This document shows positions 45,958 through 54,261 of a stretch of 64,000 nt of DNA, in pieces. The notes beneath the pieces are model-generated. The model did no database searches. It had not been told where the DNA came from and saw only the letters and a list, made by a program, of their open reading frames with translations. Position 1 is the stretch's first letter, and each line of letters opens with the position of its first letter. Source of the stretch: Nocardiopsis eucommiae (GTDB lineage: Bacteria > Actinomycetota > Actinomycetes > Streptosporangiales > Streptosporangiaceae); contig CP074403.1 in assembly GCA_018388625.1 (NCBI GenBank), positions 1 through 64,000 of the forward strand, written 5' to 3'. The translations under genes and the position numbers were made by a program.

Positions 45958-46221
45958 GGTCCATCCCCGCGCGCGGGGAGCATAGCGCTGACCACAGCAG
46001 CGGAGCGCGTGGACGTGGCCCGGAGCTTCCTGGTCGAGTGGGACACGCTGCCCCTGCCGCGCCTGTGGTCCCTGGTGCATGAAGTCGTGGAGCGGGTCGA
46101 CGTGGACCGCCGGTCCGAGTCTGAGGTCTACGTGACCACCGTGATCGGTGGCGACACACGTACCGAGGACCTGCCCGCTGACCACGCCGCGAACGCGGCG
46201 AAGGCCCGTGAAGCCGCTTGA
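45952..46221 (+). CDS. small hypothetical protein starting at the solo CRISPR repeat
   Basis: ATG at 45952 reads through the repeat and continues ERVDVARSFLVEWDTLPLPR and HEVVERVDVDRRSESEVYVT, ending at 46221. The part after the repeat looks like genuine protein. A start downstream of the repeat (GTG codons near 46010) is equally possible. No family recognised. Confidence 0.45.
   Translation: MTGPSPRAGSIALTTAAERVDVARSFLVEWDTLPLPRLWSLVHEVVERVDVDRRSESEVYVTTVIGGDTRTEDLPADHAANAAKAREAA
45958..45983. CRISPR. solo CRISPR-like repeat, two bases shorter
   Basis: GGTCCATCCCCGCG followed by CGCGGGGAGCAT equals the array consensus with the central TG missing. No second copy lies at one repeat-spacer distance on either side. 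Confidence 0.55.
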
Positions 46222-46266
46222 GAAAGCGTGCCTAGACGTATCGTCGCACGTCACTCTGGCATACCT

Positions 46267-46302
46267 ATGTAGGGACAAGGAACCACTACGGTGTCCCTAC
46301 AT
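46267..46302. promoter_or_regulatory. inverted repeat, possible operator or attenuator
   Basis: ATGTAGGGACA (46267-46277) and TGTCCCTACAT (46292-46302) are perfect 11-base arms 14 bases apart, in the gap between the rightward gene ending at 46221 and the convergent DUF397 gene. Confidence 0.45.
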
Positions 46303-46380
46303 GGACGTCCCTGAAGTGTCAGAACTGGTGGATGTGCAACGGCTATGGTGATTCCGGTGCTCCGCACCAGTTTCTAGGCA

Positions 46381-46418
46381 CATGTGGCCCCCTGGACGCT
46401 CGTCCAGGGGGCCACATG
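46381..46418 (-). terminator. terminator of the second DUF397 gene
   Basis: CATGTGGCCCCCTGGACG (46381-46398) and its complement (46401-46418) form a very stable hairpin just past the DUF397 stop. Confidence 0.8.
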
Positions 46419-46430
46419 GTTTCCCGGGGT

Positions 46431-46616
46431 TTACGCCTCGACGCGGGCAGTGGAGAGCAGGGCGGCCCACTCGGCGCCAGGGAACAGGAGGTGCCCGCGC
46501 TCCCTGTTTTGGGTGTCGCGCACGGCCGACGCTCCGGGGAGATCGCAGACCTCCACACAGTTGTTGCCGCTGCCGCTGTAGCTACTCTTGCGGAAGTGCT
46601 TGGGCGTCTCATTCAT
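46431..46616 (-). CDS. second DUF397 protein
   Basis: The protein has 61 residues with FRKSSYSGSGNNCVEVCDLP and RDTQNRERGHLLFPGAEWAA. It overlaps the end of the truncated XRE gene by eight bases. The regulator partner is broken, so this copy may be orphaned or act with the regulator at 43099. Confidence 0.8.
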   Translation of the reverse strand: MNETPKHFRKSSYSGSGNNCVEVCDLPGASAVRDTQNRERGHLLFPGAEWAALLSTARVEA

Positions 46617-46884
46617 CGTAGGTGCTTCCTAGCGTGGCGAGGTGGGTCCGCAGGGCTTCGGCCGAGGCATCCCCGGTGAGGGCGGATGCTGAGGTATGGC
46701 TGAATACCTCCAGGGTATGGGCTACCTCGTCGGGCTCTTCGAGCCAGATCGACGCGGCGTAGGTCTCGACGTAGGCCAGTGACGGGTCAAGCGGCTCGGC
46801 GTAGTCCATCAACAGGATGCTGCCCATGTTGGCGGCGTGCGCCCCAGCGGTGAACGGCAGCACTTGGAGTGGAGCGTGTGCCTG
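46609..46884 (-). pseudogene. C-terminal fragment of an XRE/DUF5753 regulator, cut at a CRISPR array
   Basis: LQVLPFTAGAHAANMGSILL, then YAEPLDPSLAYVETYAASIW and TSASALTGDASAEALRTHLA, aligns with the last third of the DUF5753 domain at 43099 (QVLPVTGGLHAAM). Upstream, the reading frame continues only through CRISPR repeats and spacers. The HTH and most of DUF5753 are missing, so it is a true truncation. Confidence 0.75.
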
Positions 46885-47094
46885 GGTCCATCCCCGCGTG
46901 CGCGGGGAGCATTCCGGGTTCCACAGCTCTTCGCCGTTGCGCGGGGTCCATCCCCGCGTGCGCGGGGAGCATCTCATCGAGGACCAACGCGACGTACGCG
47001 CCATCGGTCCATCCCCGCGTGCGCGGGGAGCATCGCTCCTTCCATTCGGGCCGGGCCGTCCAGGTGGGTCCATCCCCGCGTGAGCGGGGAGCAT
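46885..47094 (-). CRISPR. CRISPR array, four repeats and three spacers
   Basis: Repeats at 46885-46912, 46945-46972, 47006-47033 and 47067-47094 are 28 bases; spacers are 32, 33 and 33 bases. The first three repeats are identical; the fourth has A for C (TGAGCG). Read leftward the repeat begins ATGCTCCCCGCGC, the type I-E actinobacterial form, so transcription should run leftward from a leader at 47095 onward. No cas genes in the window. Confidence 0.9.
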
Positions 47095-47180
47095 ACTTTC
47101 TGAACTGGACATTCACCAACGGGAAGCGCTCGATTCTGCAACTTGTCGAGAAGCAGACAAACCAGACATCCGGAAGAGCT
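47095..47180 (-). promoter_or_regulatory. putative CRISPR leader, copy 1
   Basis: The 80 or so bases after the last repeat (ACTTTCTGAACTGGACATTC onward) are closely matched by those after the repeat at 49308. Conservation next to repeats in two loci is what a leader shows. Confidence 0.65.
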
Positions 47181-47770
47181 GCAACCAGCTTCGACCTCCG
47201 CTCGGGAGGGTATCAACCGATAACAGAGCCCACCCCCTCTGTAGCCCTTCTGCGCTTCGCCCGCGACTCCTCGACCACCCCGGGGCGATACAGGTTCAGT
47301 GGAAGCATCCGCCAGGTTCTATACAGAGGGTGCTCGTTCCGCCTTAGGGTCGAGGAACGCTCGAGCCCCCGGAGCTCCCGGCATCCTCTAGTGGTACCCC
47401 CGGTATTCGCTCAGTGGGCCTGCCGGTGTGTCGTCTCGGCCATGGTCGGCAGCGAGGCCGAGGCACCGACCCACGTGGCTCGGTGCCATCCGGACCAGCA
47501 CTGACCAGCGCTACGTAGGCAGTGATCTAGCGCGAGTGGGCATCACTTGATCGAGGCAGCTGCTGTTTATGCATTCCGAGTCGAGTTCGCCAGCTGGTGC
47601 TACCGACTTCGCGGGAATGAGCAGCTCGTACGTGTGAGCGCATATGGCGTGGTGCCTCTGAATTCCTGATCGGTGGGATCTGTGGCTGCACTCTTCGGGG
47701 TGGCCTTGGCCTTGCGAGGGGGTGCCCGGGTTCTGGTGTGAACCGAACCGCCTCGAGGGAGGGCTGCGGC

Positions 47771-47927
47771 GCGAGGACTTCGCCGCGAAGTCGAAGACGG
47801 CTCGACCAACTCCACGCCGAGTTCCCGCCACTCCGGAGCGAAGCAACCGCTCGTCCAGCGAGACACCTCCCGTGTGAAGCAAGACTTCTCACGCTTGGAT
47901 CGAAGCGCTCCCCGTCTCGAGCGAGAC
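47771..47927. repeat. 157-bp direct repeat, copy 1
   Basis: Matches 48142-48298 with one difference seen (GAGGAC versus GAGAAC). Inside and after it, AGCGAAGC/AGCGAGAC-type words recur about every 20 bases. No gene is supported in 47181-48570 beyond these repeats. Confidence 0.8.
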
Positions 47928-48141
47928 ACCCCGTGTTTGGAGCGAAGCATCTCGCGACTGGCCCCCAGCTCCCCCGTGTGAAGCGAGAGACGCCCGTGGC
48001 GCGGCACGTGGTCCGAAGAAGTCCGTAGTAGAGGGACCTCTCGACGATGTGGTTCTGCCTGGGCTAGAAGAGGGCTGGATCCAGGAGGAACCTAGATCGA
48101 TCCACTCCGCACCCGAGTCCTCGCCACTCCGGGGCGAAGCG

Positions 48142-48298
48142 GCGAGAACTTCGCCGCGAAGTCGAAGACGGCTCGACCAACTCCACGCCGAGTTCCCGCC
48201 ACTCCGGAGCGAAGCAACCGCTCGTCCAGCGAGACACCTCCCGTGTGAAGCAAGACTTCTCACGCTTGGATCGAAGCGCTCCCCGTCTCGAGCGAGAC
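48142..48298. repeat. 157-bp direct repeat, copy 2
   Basis: Second copy, offset 371 bases from the first in the same orientation. The leftward translation shows a quasi-periodic pattern (REVSLDERLL, RGVSLETGSAS), seen as low-complexity peptides in other actinomycetes. Confidence 0.8.
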
Positions 48299-48576
48299 GA
48301 ATCGAACGAGGAATACAGGAAAGGCGCTTCACTGCGAAGTTAGCGCGACTCGATCGGGACTTGCGCGAAACGCGAGGTCATCATTTCCACTACAAGAGCT
48401 TTTTCAGAGCAAATCGCAGGAATAATTGGATGCCAGGATGGTCCATAATCAAATGCCTTAATTAGGGGCCCGGCTCGCATGAGTATCGTCTATACTCGAT
48501 CATGAAAGAGGGGGTCGCGGCGGCTGGGTCGGAAAGCCAACACCACCACGAACCCCCTGTCCCACCTCGTGGGCGA

Positions 48577-48596
48577 CCCGCTGTGCTACCAGCGGG
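48577..48596 (-). terminator. hairpin after the 46-residue gene
   Basis: CCCGCTG and CAGCGGG form a 7-bp stem with a TGCTAC loop, a few bases past the stop at 48603. Confidence 0.5.
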
Positions 48597-48602
48597 CCTC
48601 GC

Positions 48603-48743
48603 CTACGAGGTGGCTCCCAGGAACCACCTGATCAGCCAGATGACGAACCGGACCACGGCGAGTCCTGCGGCCAGGGCCCTCAGGGCCTCCAGCGGTTTGG
48701 TCCACCACGGCGAACGGGGTTCCTCGGTAGCGCTCATCCTCAT
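48603..48743 (-). CDS. 46-residue single-pass membrane protein
   Basis: ATG at 48743 with AGAGGAG eight bases upstream. The sequence MRMSATEEPRSPWWTKPLEA is followed by a hydrophobic helix (GLAVVRFVIWLIRWFLGA) and TAG. Good Shine-Dalgarno, clear membrane helix and a hairpin after the stop support a real small gene. Size and shape resemble type I toxins or small membrane modulators; no function is claimed. Confidence 0.55.
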   Translation of the reverse strand: MRMSATEEPRSPWWTKPLEALRALAAGLAVVRFVIWLIRWFLGATS

Positions 48744-48875
48744 CGGACAAGCTCCTCTCGACGCGCCTCCGCGTACCCCTTATGGGCATCGGTCGACTCG
48801 CGACACCGACCGATCACGGTGGGCCTGAGAGGAATTCAACAATACCTTACTCACCCCGTAGTTCGTCCTCTCACA

Positions 48876-48922
48876 GTCGCCAACATTGCCAGCAAGTCAC
48901 TGTCGCCAACATTGCTAGCAAG
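48876..48922. repeat. paired 21-base repeat plus AGCTAGC palindromes
   Basis: GTCGCCAACATTGC(C/T)AGCAAG occurs at 48876-48896 and 48902-48922, 26 bases apart. It is followed by GCTAGC-rich palindromic sequence to about 48936. The block lies upstream of the leftward 46-residue gene and may bind its regulator. Confidence 0.5.
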
Positions 48923-49307
48923 CTAGCTGGCTAGCTTTTCAGGCCAGAGGTAAAGGTCTCGTGCATTAGCCGACATACCAATCTGGAATATTCGCAGGTC
49001 ACGACTTCGAGACTGGTGGAGAAACTCTCGACAGCCACGGCCTGGGGCTGAGGCTTGGCGGCGTCCCAGGCGGCCTAGGGTCCGTGAGGGTGTCCGCTCG
49101 GTCGGGTCGCAGGGCCTTGGTGAACTAGCGCTCGTCTGACGCGACCGGGGGATTTCCGGCTGCCTGGGTCGGTGTAGTCATGAGAGCCGTGTGGTCTGGG
49201 GGCTCCTCACGCTCGAGCACCATCCAGCGGCCCCTCAGGGGTGCCAAGGCCCACGCGGATGGTCGCTGAGAGGACGGGTCCTGAACTACGGCTCGGCGAG
49301 GACATGG

Positions 49308-49335
49308 GGTCCATCCCCGCGTGCGCGGGGAGCAT
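49308..49335 (-). CRISPR. single CRISPR repeat with leader
   Basis: A perfect copy of the 28-base consensus, with no second repeat at 60 bases on the leftward side. It is directly followed on the right by a leader-like sequence. It could be an array with all spacers lost or one not yet expanded. Confidence 0.75.
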
Positions 49336-49421
49336 ACTTTCTGACCTGGGCATTCACCATCGGAAAGCGCTCGTTTCTGCAACTTGTCGAGAAACAGACA
49401 AAGCAGACATTCAATGACTCC
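49336..49421 (-). promoter_or_regulatory. putative CRISPR leader, copy 2
   Basis: ACTTTCTGACCTGGGCATTC and the following bases parallel 47095-47175, including GCAACTTGTCGAGAA and CAGACA. Differences are scattered point changes. Confidence 0.6.
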
Positions 49422-49556
49422 GCGACCAGGATCGACCTCTTCTGGGGGCTTCCGTTCAGCCCTTGGGGCCGATTCGGGGCTCCCGTGGCCTCCGGGAGCC
49501 CCGAACGGTCATGGCCCAAGGAGTGAAGCTGAGGGGTCGACGGCCCCCGACGATGG

Positions 49557-50758
49557 CTACATGCCTCGGATCTTCTTACCCACCTCGGAGTCCGGCGTGA
49601 CCAGGGCCTCGTAGACCTTGTAACCGGAGTCCTTGGCGCCCCCACCCCAGGTGACCTTGCCGTCGGACTTCACGGTCGCTGAGACCCCGCCCCAGAACCT
49701 CGCGTCACGTTCCCAACGGACCGTGGACAGCAACCGCATCACGTCGATGTGATCCGGGAACCGGTCCTCGGCCCAGGGCATGGTGCGGTTCAGCACCGCC
49801 CCCAGCCCAGCCAGGACGGCCGGAGTGGTGATCGCGGACTTGTCCGCGAACTGGCTCGAGTACCGGATGATGACACGCTTGAGCACCTCGGTGACCTCAC
49901 GGGTCACCTGGGCCTCAGTCAGACCCTCGGGCAGGTCGGCCAGCGAGATGCCCACGTTCCCTGACGTGGACTGGATCCCTGAACGGCCGAGCAGCGTGGT
50001 GACCACCAGGGTCCGCAAGGCGGAGAGGGTCATCCATTCCTTGGCTCCAGCGCTCACCTGGCGCTTGCCGGTCACCAGGAACTCAGACAGCGGCACCTCG
50101 TCGTCGTCCATGGTGGGGACCATTGTGTCGTCCGCGAGTTTGCGGGTCACCGTGGTCGCCAGGTCCCGGTTGTCCATGGACAGGGCGAGCGACTTGTCCA
50201 CCGGCACACCCTTGATGTTGCGGTCGTGGAAGATCTGCCGCGCGTCGGTGGAAGGGATGCCGTGGTAGATCTCGAACGCGACCTTGGCCTCGGAGAAGTC
50301 GAAGTTCTCCAAGCCGTAGAACTTCTTGTGCTTACGGATCCGGTGCATCGCCGTGACCTGGGTCTCGGCGTCCACCGCGACGATGAGGTTGCTGATCGGC
50401 AGGTGCGTCCTCCCGCCCTCATCGATGATCAGGCTCCGAGGACACCACAGGGTGAGCGGCGGCGCCGACCACCCCTGTCCGTGCTCTCCCTTGAGGGCAC
50501 CAGCGAGGTAGTCGGCGTAGGGGCCGATGTTCTTCGCCTTCGAGCTGCCCTTGCCACCGATCAGCCGTTGGACGGCGGCGCGCATCTCGGCGTACTCGTC
50601 CAGTCCGAGGTCGGCCTTGCCGTTCGCGGCGGTCTCTACGACCTCTGGGTCGTTGACGATCCCCAGACGCTCTCCCAGTCGATGACACCGATGGCCAGAT
50701 GATCGCGGACTACCTGCACATTGATCGCCAGGCCTGTACGTACGGGTGGTGCGGACAC
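49557..50758 (-). CDS. DGQHR/DndB-like protein, frameshifted once
   Basis: GTG at 50758 has GAGGGG six bases upstream. VRDHLAIGVIDWE joins, after one lost base near 50678, to RLGIVNDPEVVE and the rest. Features: LPISNLIVAVDAETQVTAMH in the position of the DGQHR loop, then AFEIYHGIPSTDARQIFHDR and VPVDKSLALSMDNRDLATT, as in DndB and related DNA-modification regulators. The invariant DGQHR signature itself is replaced. No dndCDE genes are nearby. It may regulate or sense modified DNA. Confidence 0.65.
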
Positions 50759-50846
50759 AGGGCGCCCCTCAGGTTAGGTATTTCGGACTTCGTCGCGAAG
50801 GGGAAGTCGAGGTCCGATCAGAGTAGGGTCACCCACACCCAAGCAC

Positions 50847-50973
50847 AAACCGCAGATAACTGATTCAGATAAAAAGACACCCTCAGATCCAATAAGCGAA
50901 ACCGCAGATGATCTTGAACGGGTTTCTGTCATCCGCAGATCAGACCATGCGGACCTGCGGGGAAACCGCAGGT
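50847..50973. repeat. four CCGCAGAT-type direct repeats
   Basis: AAACCGCAGAT at 50847-50857 and 50899-50909, CCGCAGAT at 50933-50940 and AAACCGCAGGT at 50963-50973. They lie 90-215 bases upstream of the leftward DndB-like gene in a locally AT-rich stretch, as expected of regulator-binding sites. The stretch 50990-51350 has no supported gene. Confidence 0.5.
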
Positions 50974-51354
50974 GAGGCTATTCATGGCTAGCGCTCGACC
51001 CAACCCATGAGGCGAACCACCGCACGCGAGTACCAACCAACCTCCTTCGCCCCGGAGCGGAACAAAGCGCCGAAAAACTTCCGCTCGAACCACCCCGCAG
51101 CTGCTTCCCGAGCGAGCCAGGACGGCGATCACCAGTCACGCCTACTAGGAGGCGTGAACCAAGGCCTCTGGCGAGATCGCGAGGGAGTTCCGGTGGGCGG
51201 GGCCACGATTCGGGCGCAGGAGCAGATCTATGACCTGGGGGTTCTTCGACGGTGGTTCGCTCGCTAGGACCGATCCAAGGAAGGGCCTGGACCAGAAACG
51301 GAGCCTTCCTCCGGAGACGGTCGCCCCTTGGCGAGTTGGTCATCCAGAAGGCAG

Positions 51355-51360
51355 CAGAAT
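51355..51360 (+). promoter_or_regulatory. CAGAAT -10 element, STAND D
   Basis: CAGAAT, CGGTGT, ATG at 51367, with AGAAGGCAG upstream. Same architecture as STAND A, B and C. Confidence 0.6.
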
Positions 51361-51366
51361 CGGTGT

Positions 51367-53839
51367 ATGGGACGAACGTGGATGTGGGTCACCGCCGCCT
51401 TCATAGCGGCCTCGTCGGCGACGTTGACCGCATACCTACTCTTGTCTGGTTTGGAGGAATTGTCATGGTTTGCGGGCACGGGATCCTTCGTCCTAGCCGC
51501 CGCGGCACTGGCCTTGGCCTGGTCACAGCGCCCCTCCTCCACACCAACACCCCCATCCACCCCGAGGACCACGCGGGCGAGAAATCAACTGCGCGACAAC
51601 CACGGCACCACGCTCCAAGCCGAAACCATTCACGGGCCGGTCTCCATTCACCCCTCACCCACTCCGGTGAGCTCCTCCGTACCGGGGTGGGTCGATACGG
51701 CCCAGCCCATCCGCCAGGCCAAGGCGAGCGAGCTGGGCACCCACCACGCCCTCCCAGGTAAGACGCAAGGTCTTCCCCTACATCGCCCGAGACACCGACG
51801 ACGAACTCGACCAACGCCTCCTCTCTGTCGCGGCGACACCACGTGGCGGGCTGGTCCTGGTCTCCGGATTCTCGACCGCGGGCAAGACCCGGGCACTGGT
51901 CGAGGCACTGGTGCGCAACCTGCCCGACCGGATACTGGTGGCCCCACCCGAGGGCACCGACCTACGCTCCCTGCCCGCCTGGCTCAAGGAACGGGCCGCA
52001 CGAGCACCGCGAGGATGGGTGGTGTGGTTGGACGACCTGGACCGCCACCTGAGCGCCTCCAACCTCACCCCGGCCCTGGTGACCGAGCTCGGCCTGGCCG
52101 ACGCGGTGGTGGCCGCCACCATCCGTCAGGGAGAGTTGAAGACCCTGCGTCCAAGCGCGACCGACCGCGTCTCTTCCTCTGAGGGGGTGGGGTACGCGGT
52201 ACTCAAGACCCCACCGATCACCATCGACCGCTCCTGGAATGAGCGAGAACGCGAGCGGGCCCGCTCCAGCGGCGACGACCGGTTGGCCAAGGCAGCGGAC
52301 GATCAGCGATTCGGCGTGGCCGAGCAGTTGGCCGCCGGCCCCCTCCTGCAAAGCACCTGGAACGACGGCCCCGGCGGAGGGCATCCACGTGGCTACGCGC
52401 TGGTGGCTGCTGCGGTCGACTTGGCCAGCGCCGGCTTGGCGAGCCCGTTGACGCGCGAGCAACTCCACGCCGCCCACACCACCTATCTGCCCCCACCTCC
52501 GCCTCTGCCAGAGGGGACCGACCAGGCCTGGGAGTGGGCTACCTGCCCGCGTAGTGGTACGGCCGGGCTCTTGGTCCCCGTAGATCACGAGGGTCTTCGG
52601 TGGCGGGCCTTCGACTACCTCACCGCTCAGTGCTCTGTGCCCGAGTCCATATGGCGTTTGGCTTTGGACCTGGCCACCGACCGCGATCGCTTCACCATTG
52701 CCTTCACCGCCTACGACGCCGAGCGTTTCGACATCGCCGGAGAGGCCTGGCGCCCGCTGGCCGAAGAGGGCAATCCCGAGGCGATGTCCTTCTTTGGTTA
52801 CTTGCTGGAGAAGGCGGATCAATTGGTAGAGGCCGAACACTGGTACCGACGTGCCGCCGAACTAGACGACACCCACGCGATGTCTAGGCTCGGAAACCTG
52901 CTGAGAGACACAGACCGGGTGGAAGAGGCCGAACACTGGTACCGGAAAGCCACTGAGCTGGGGGAACCCAACCCCATGGTCCGTCTCGGACAGCTACTCA
53001 GAGACACAGACCGGGTGGAAGAGGCCGAACACTGGTACCGACGTGCCGCCGAACTAGACGACACCCACGCGATGTCTAGGCTCGGAGACCTGCTGAGAGA
53101 CACAGACCGGGTGGAAGAGGCCGAACACTGGTACCGACGTGCCGCCGAACTAGACGACACCCACGCGATGGTCGACCTCGGAGACCTGCTGAGAGACACA
53201 GACCGGGCGGAAGAGGCCGAACACTGGTACCGACGTGCCATCGAGCAGAACGACACCTACGCGATGTCTAGGCTCGGAAACCTGCTGAGAGACACAGACC
53301 GGGTGGAAGAGGCCGAACACTGGTACCGACGTGCCGCCGAACTAGACGACACCTACGCGATGTCTAGGCTCGGAGACCTGCTGAGAGACACAGACCGGGT
53401 GGAAGAGGCCGAACACTGGTACCGACGTGCCGCCGAACTAGACGACACCTACGCGATGTCTAGGCTCGGAGACCTGCTGAGAGACACAGACCGGGTGGAA
53501 GAGGCCGAACACTGGTACCGACGTGCCATCGAGCAGAACGACACCTACGCGATGTTCAAACTCGCGTTCATGCTGTGGGAAACAGACCGGGTGGAGGAAG
53601 CCGAACACTGGTTCCGCGAAGCCACCGAACAAGAAAACATCCATGCGATAGTCGGCTTGGGGTTCCTTCTGACATCGAAGGGCTGTTTGGAGGAAGCCGA
53701 ACACTGGTTTCGCAAAGCCACCGAACACGGCAATACCAACGCAATGGCGGGCCTCGCACATCTGATGGCAGCGAAGGGCTGTTCGGAGGAAGCCGAGCAC
53801 TGGCTGCGTCTGGCAGATGAGACCAAGGAGGACGACTGA
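51367..53839 (+). CDS. STAND D: membrane-anchored STAND NTPase with Sel1/TPR-like repeats
   Basis: Leaderless ATG at 51367. Two N-terminal helices (MWVTAAFIAASSATLTAYLL and GSFVLAAAALALAW) run in frame into LRDNHGTTLQAETIHGPVSI, the shared STAND N-terminal motif. Two C residues are missing near 51775 (LPPYIARDTDDEL), after which the frame is open to 53839: P-loop [15 protein letters not shown], Walker [12 protein letters not shown], helical arm, then about eleven 32-residue repeats (AMSRLGDLLRDTDRVEEAEH). It is followed closely by the MazG/HNH genes. It shows that the membrane segment belongs to the STAND protein. Confidence 0.78.
52830..53570 (+). repeat. tandem 96-bp coding repeats of STAND D
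   Basis: Copies at about 52845, 53037, 53133, 53325 and 53421 are almost identical, including silent positions; others in between differ more. The pattern implies ongoing unequal exchange. Confidence 0.8.
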
Positions 53840-53929
53840 ACACCGTCGGGTCGGCAAGGAACGCCCGGTGCTGTGCTCCTCACCAGGCTCCGGGCTAAGT
53901 AGGGCGCCCCCTCGCGATATATCTCGGTC

Positions 53930-54261
53930 ATGTCCCTCTCGCCCGAGAACTGGACTGGAACCAGCACCACGCCCCCAAGGACCTGGCCAAGGCCTTACCG
54001 GTGAAGCCGGTGAGGCCACCACTGGATCCGCTGGCTCAGCCAGAGCGGTCTTCGCCCGTGGTGGAGGAGCGCGATCGTGCTCAGGCGGTGCGGCATGAGT
54101 TGGGGCTGAGGTGCTCTTTTCCCTGTTGCGTCTGGCTGACGTTTGGGGGTGGGCTTGAAGGGACTCTCGCGCGAGAAGTTCACCGTAAACTCCGGCGAGT
54201 ATCCGCAGAACTGGTCCGCGCAGGCGCGGGCGAGTACATCTCTTGGGAAGAAGGATCGTGA
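53930..54261 (+). pseudogene. degenerate MazG-like pyrophosphohydrolase gene
   Basis: ATG at 53930 sits in a context (ATCTCGGTCATGTCC) almost equal to that of the MazG gene at 55783. Segments RELDWNQHHAPKDLAKAL, GEAGE, HHWIRWLSQ, VVEERDRAQAVRHEL and VLFSLLRLADVWGWA align with that protein in order but in changing frames. Several base losses within 330 bases would be needed, so either error density is high or the gene is decayed. The last frame ends with TGA overlapping the HNH start, which argues for former or present coupling. Confidence 0.5.

Noticed and set aside
46324-46376. tRNA-like appearance near 46.35 kb
   Set aside because: The arms do not fit a cloverleaf: no TPsiC loop sequence or anticodon arm could be drawn.
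46787-47119. Open frames through the CRISPR array encoding repeated PRTRGWT or PRVRGEH peptides
   Set aside because: The repetition is the CRISPR repeat itself; 28-base repeats with 32-33-base unrelated spacers explain it.
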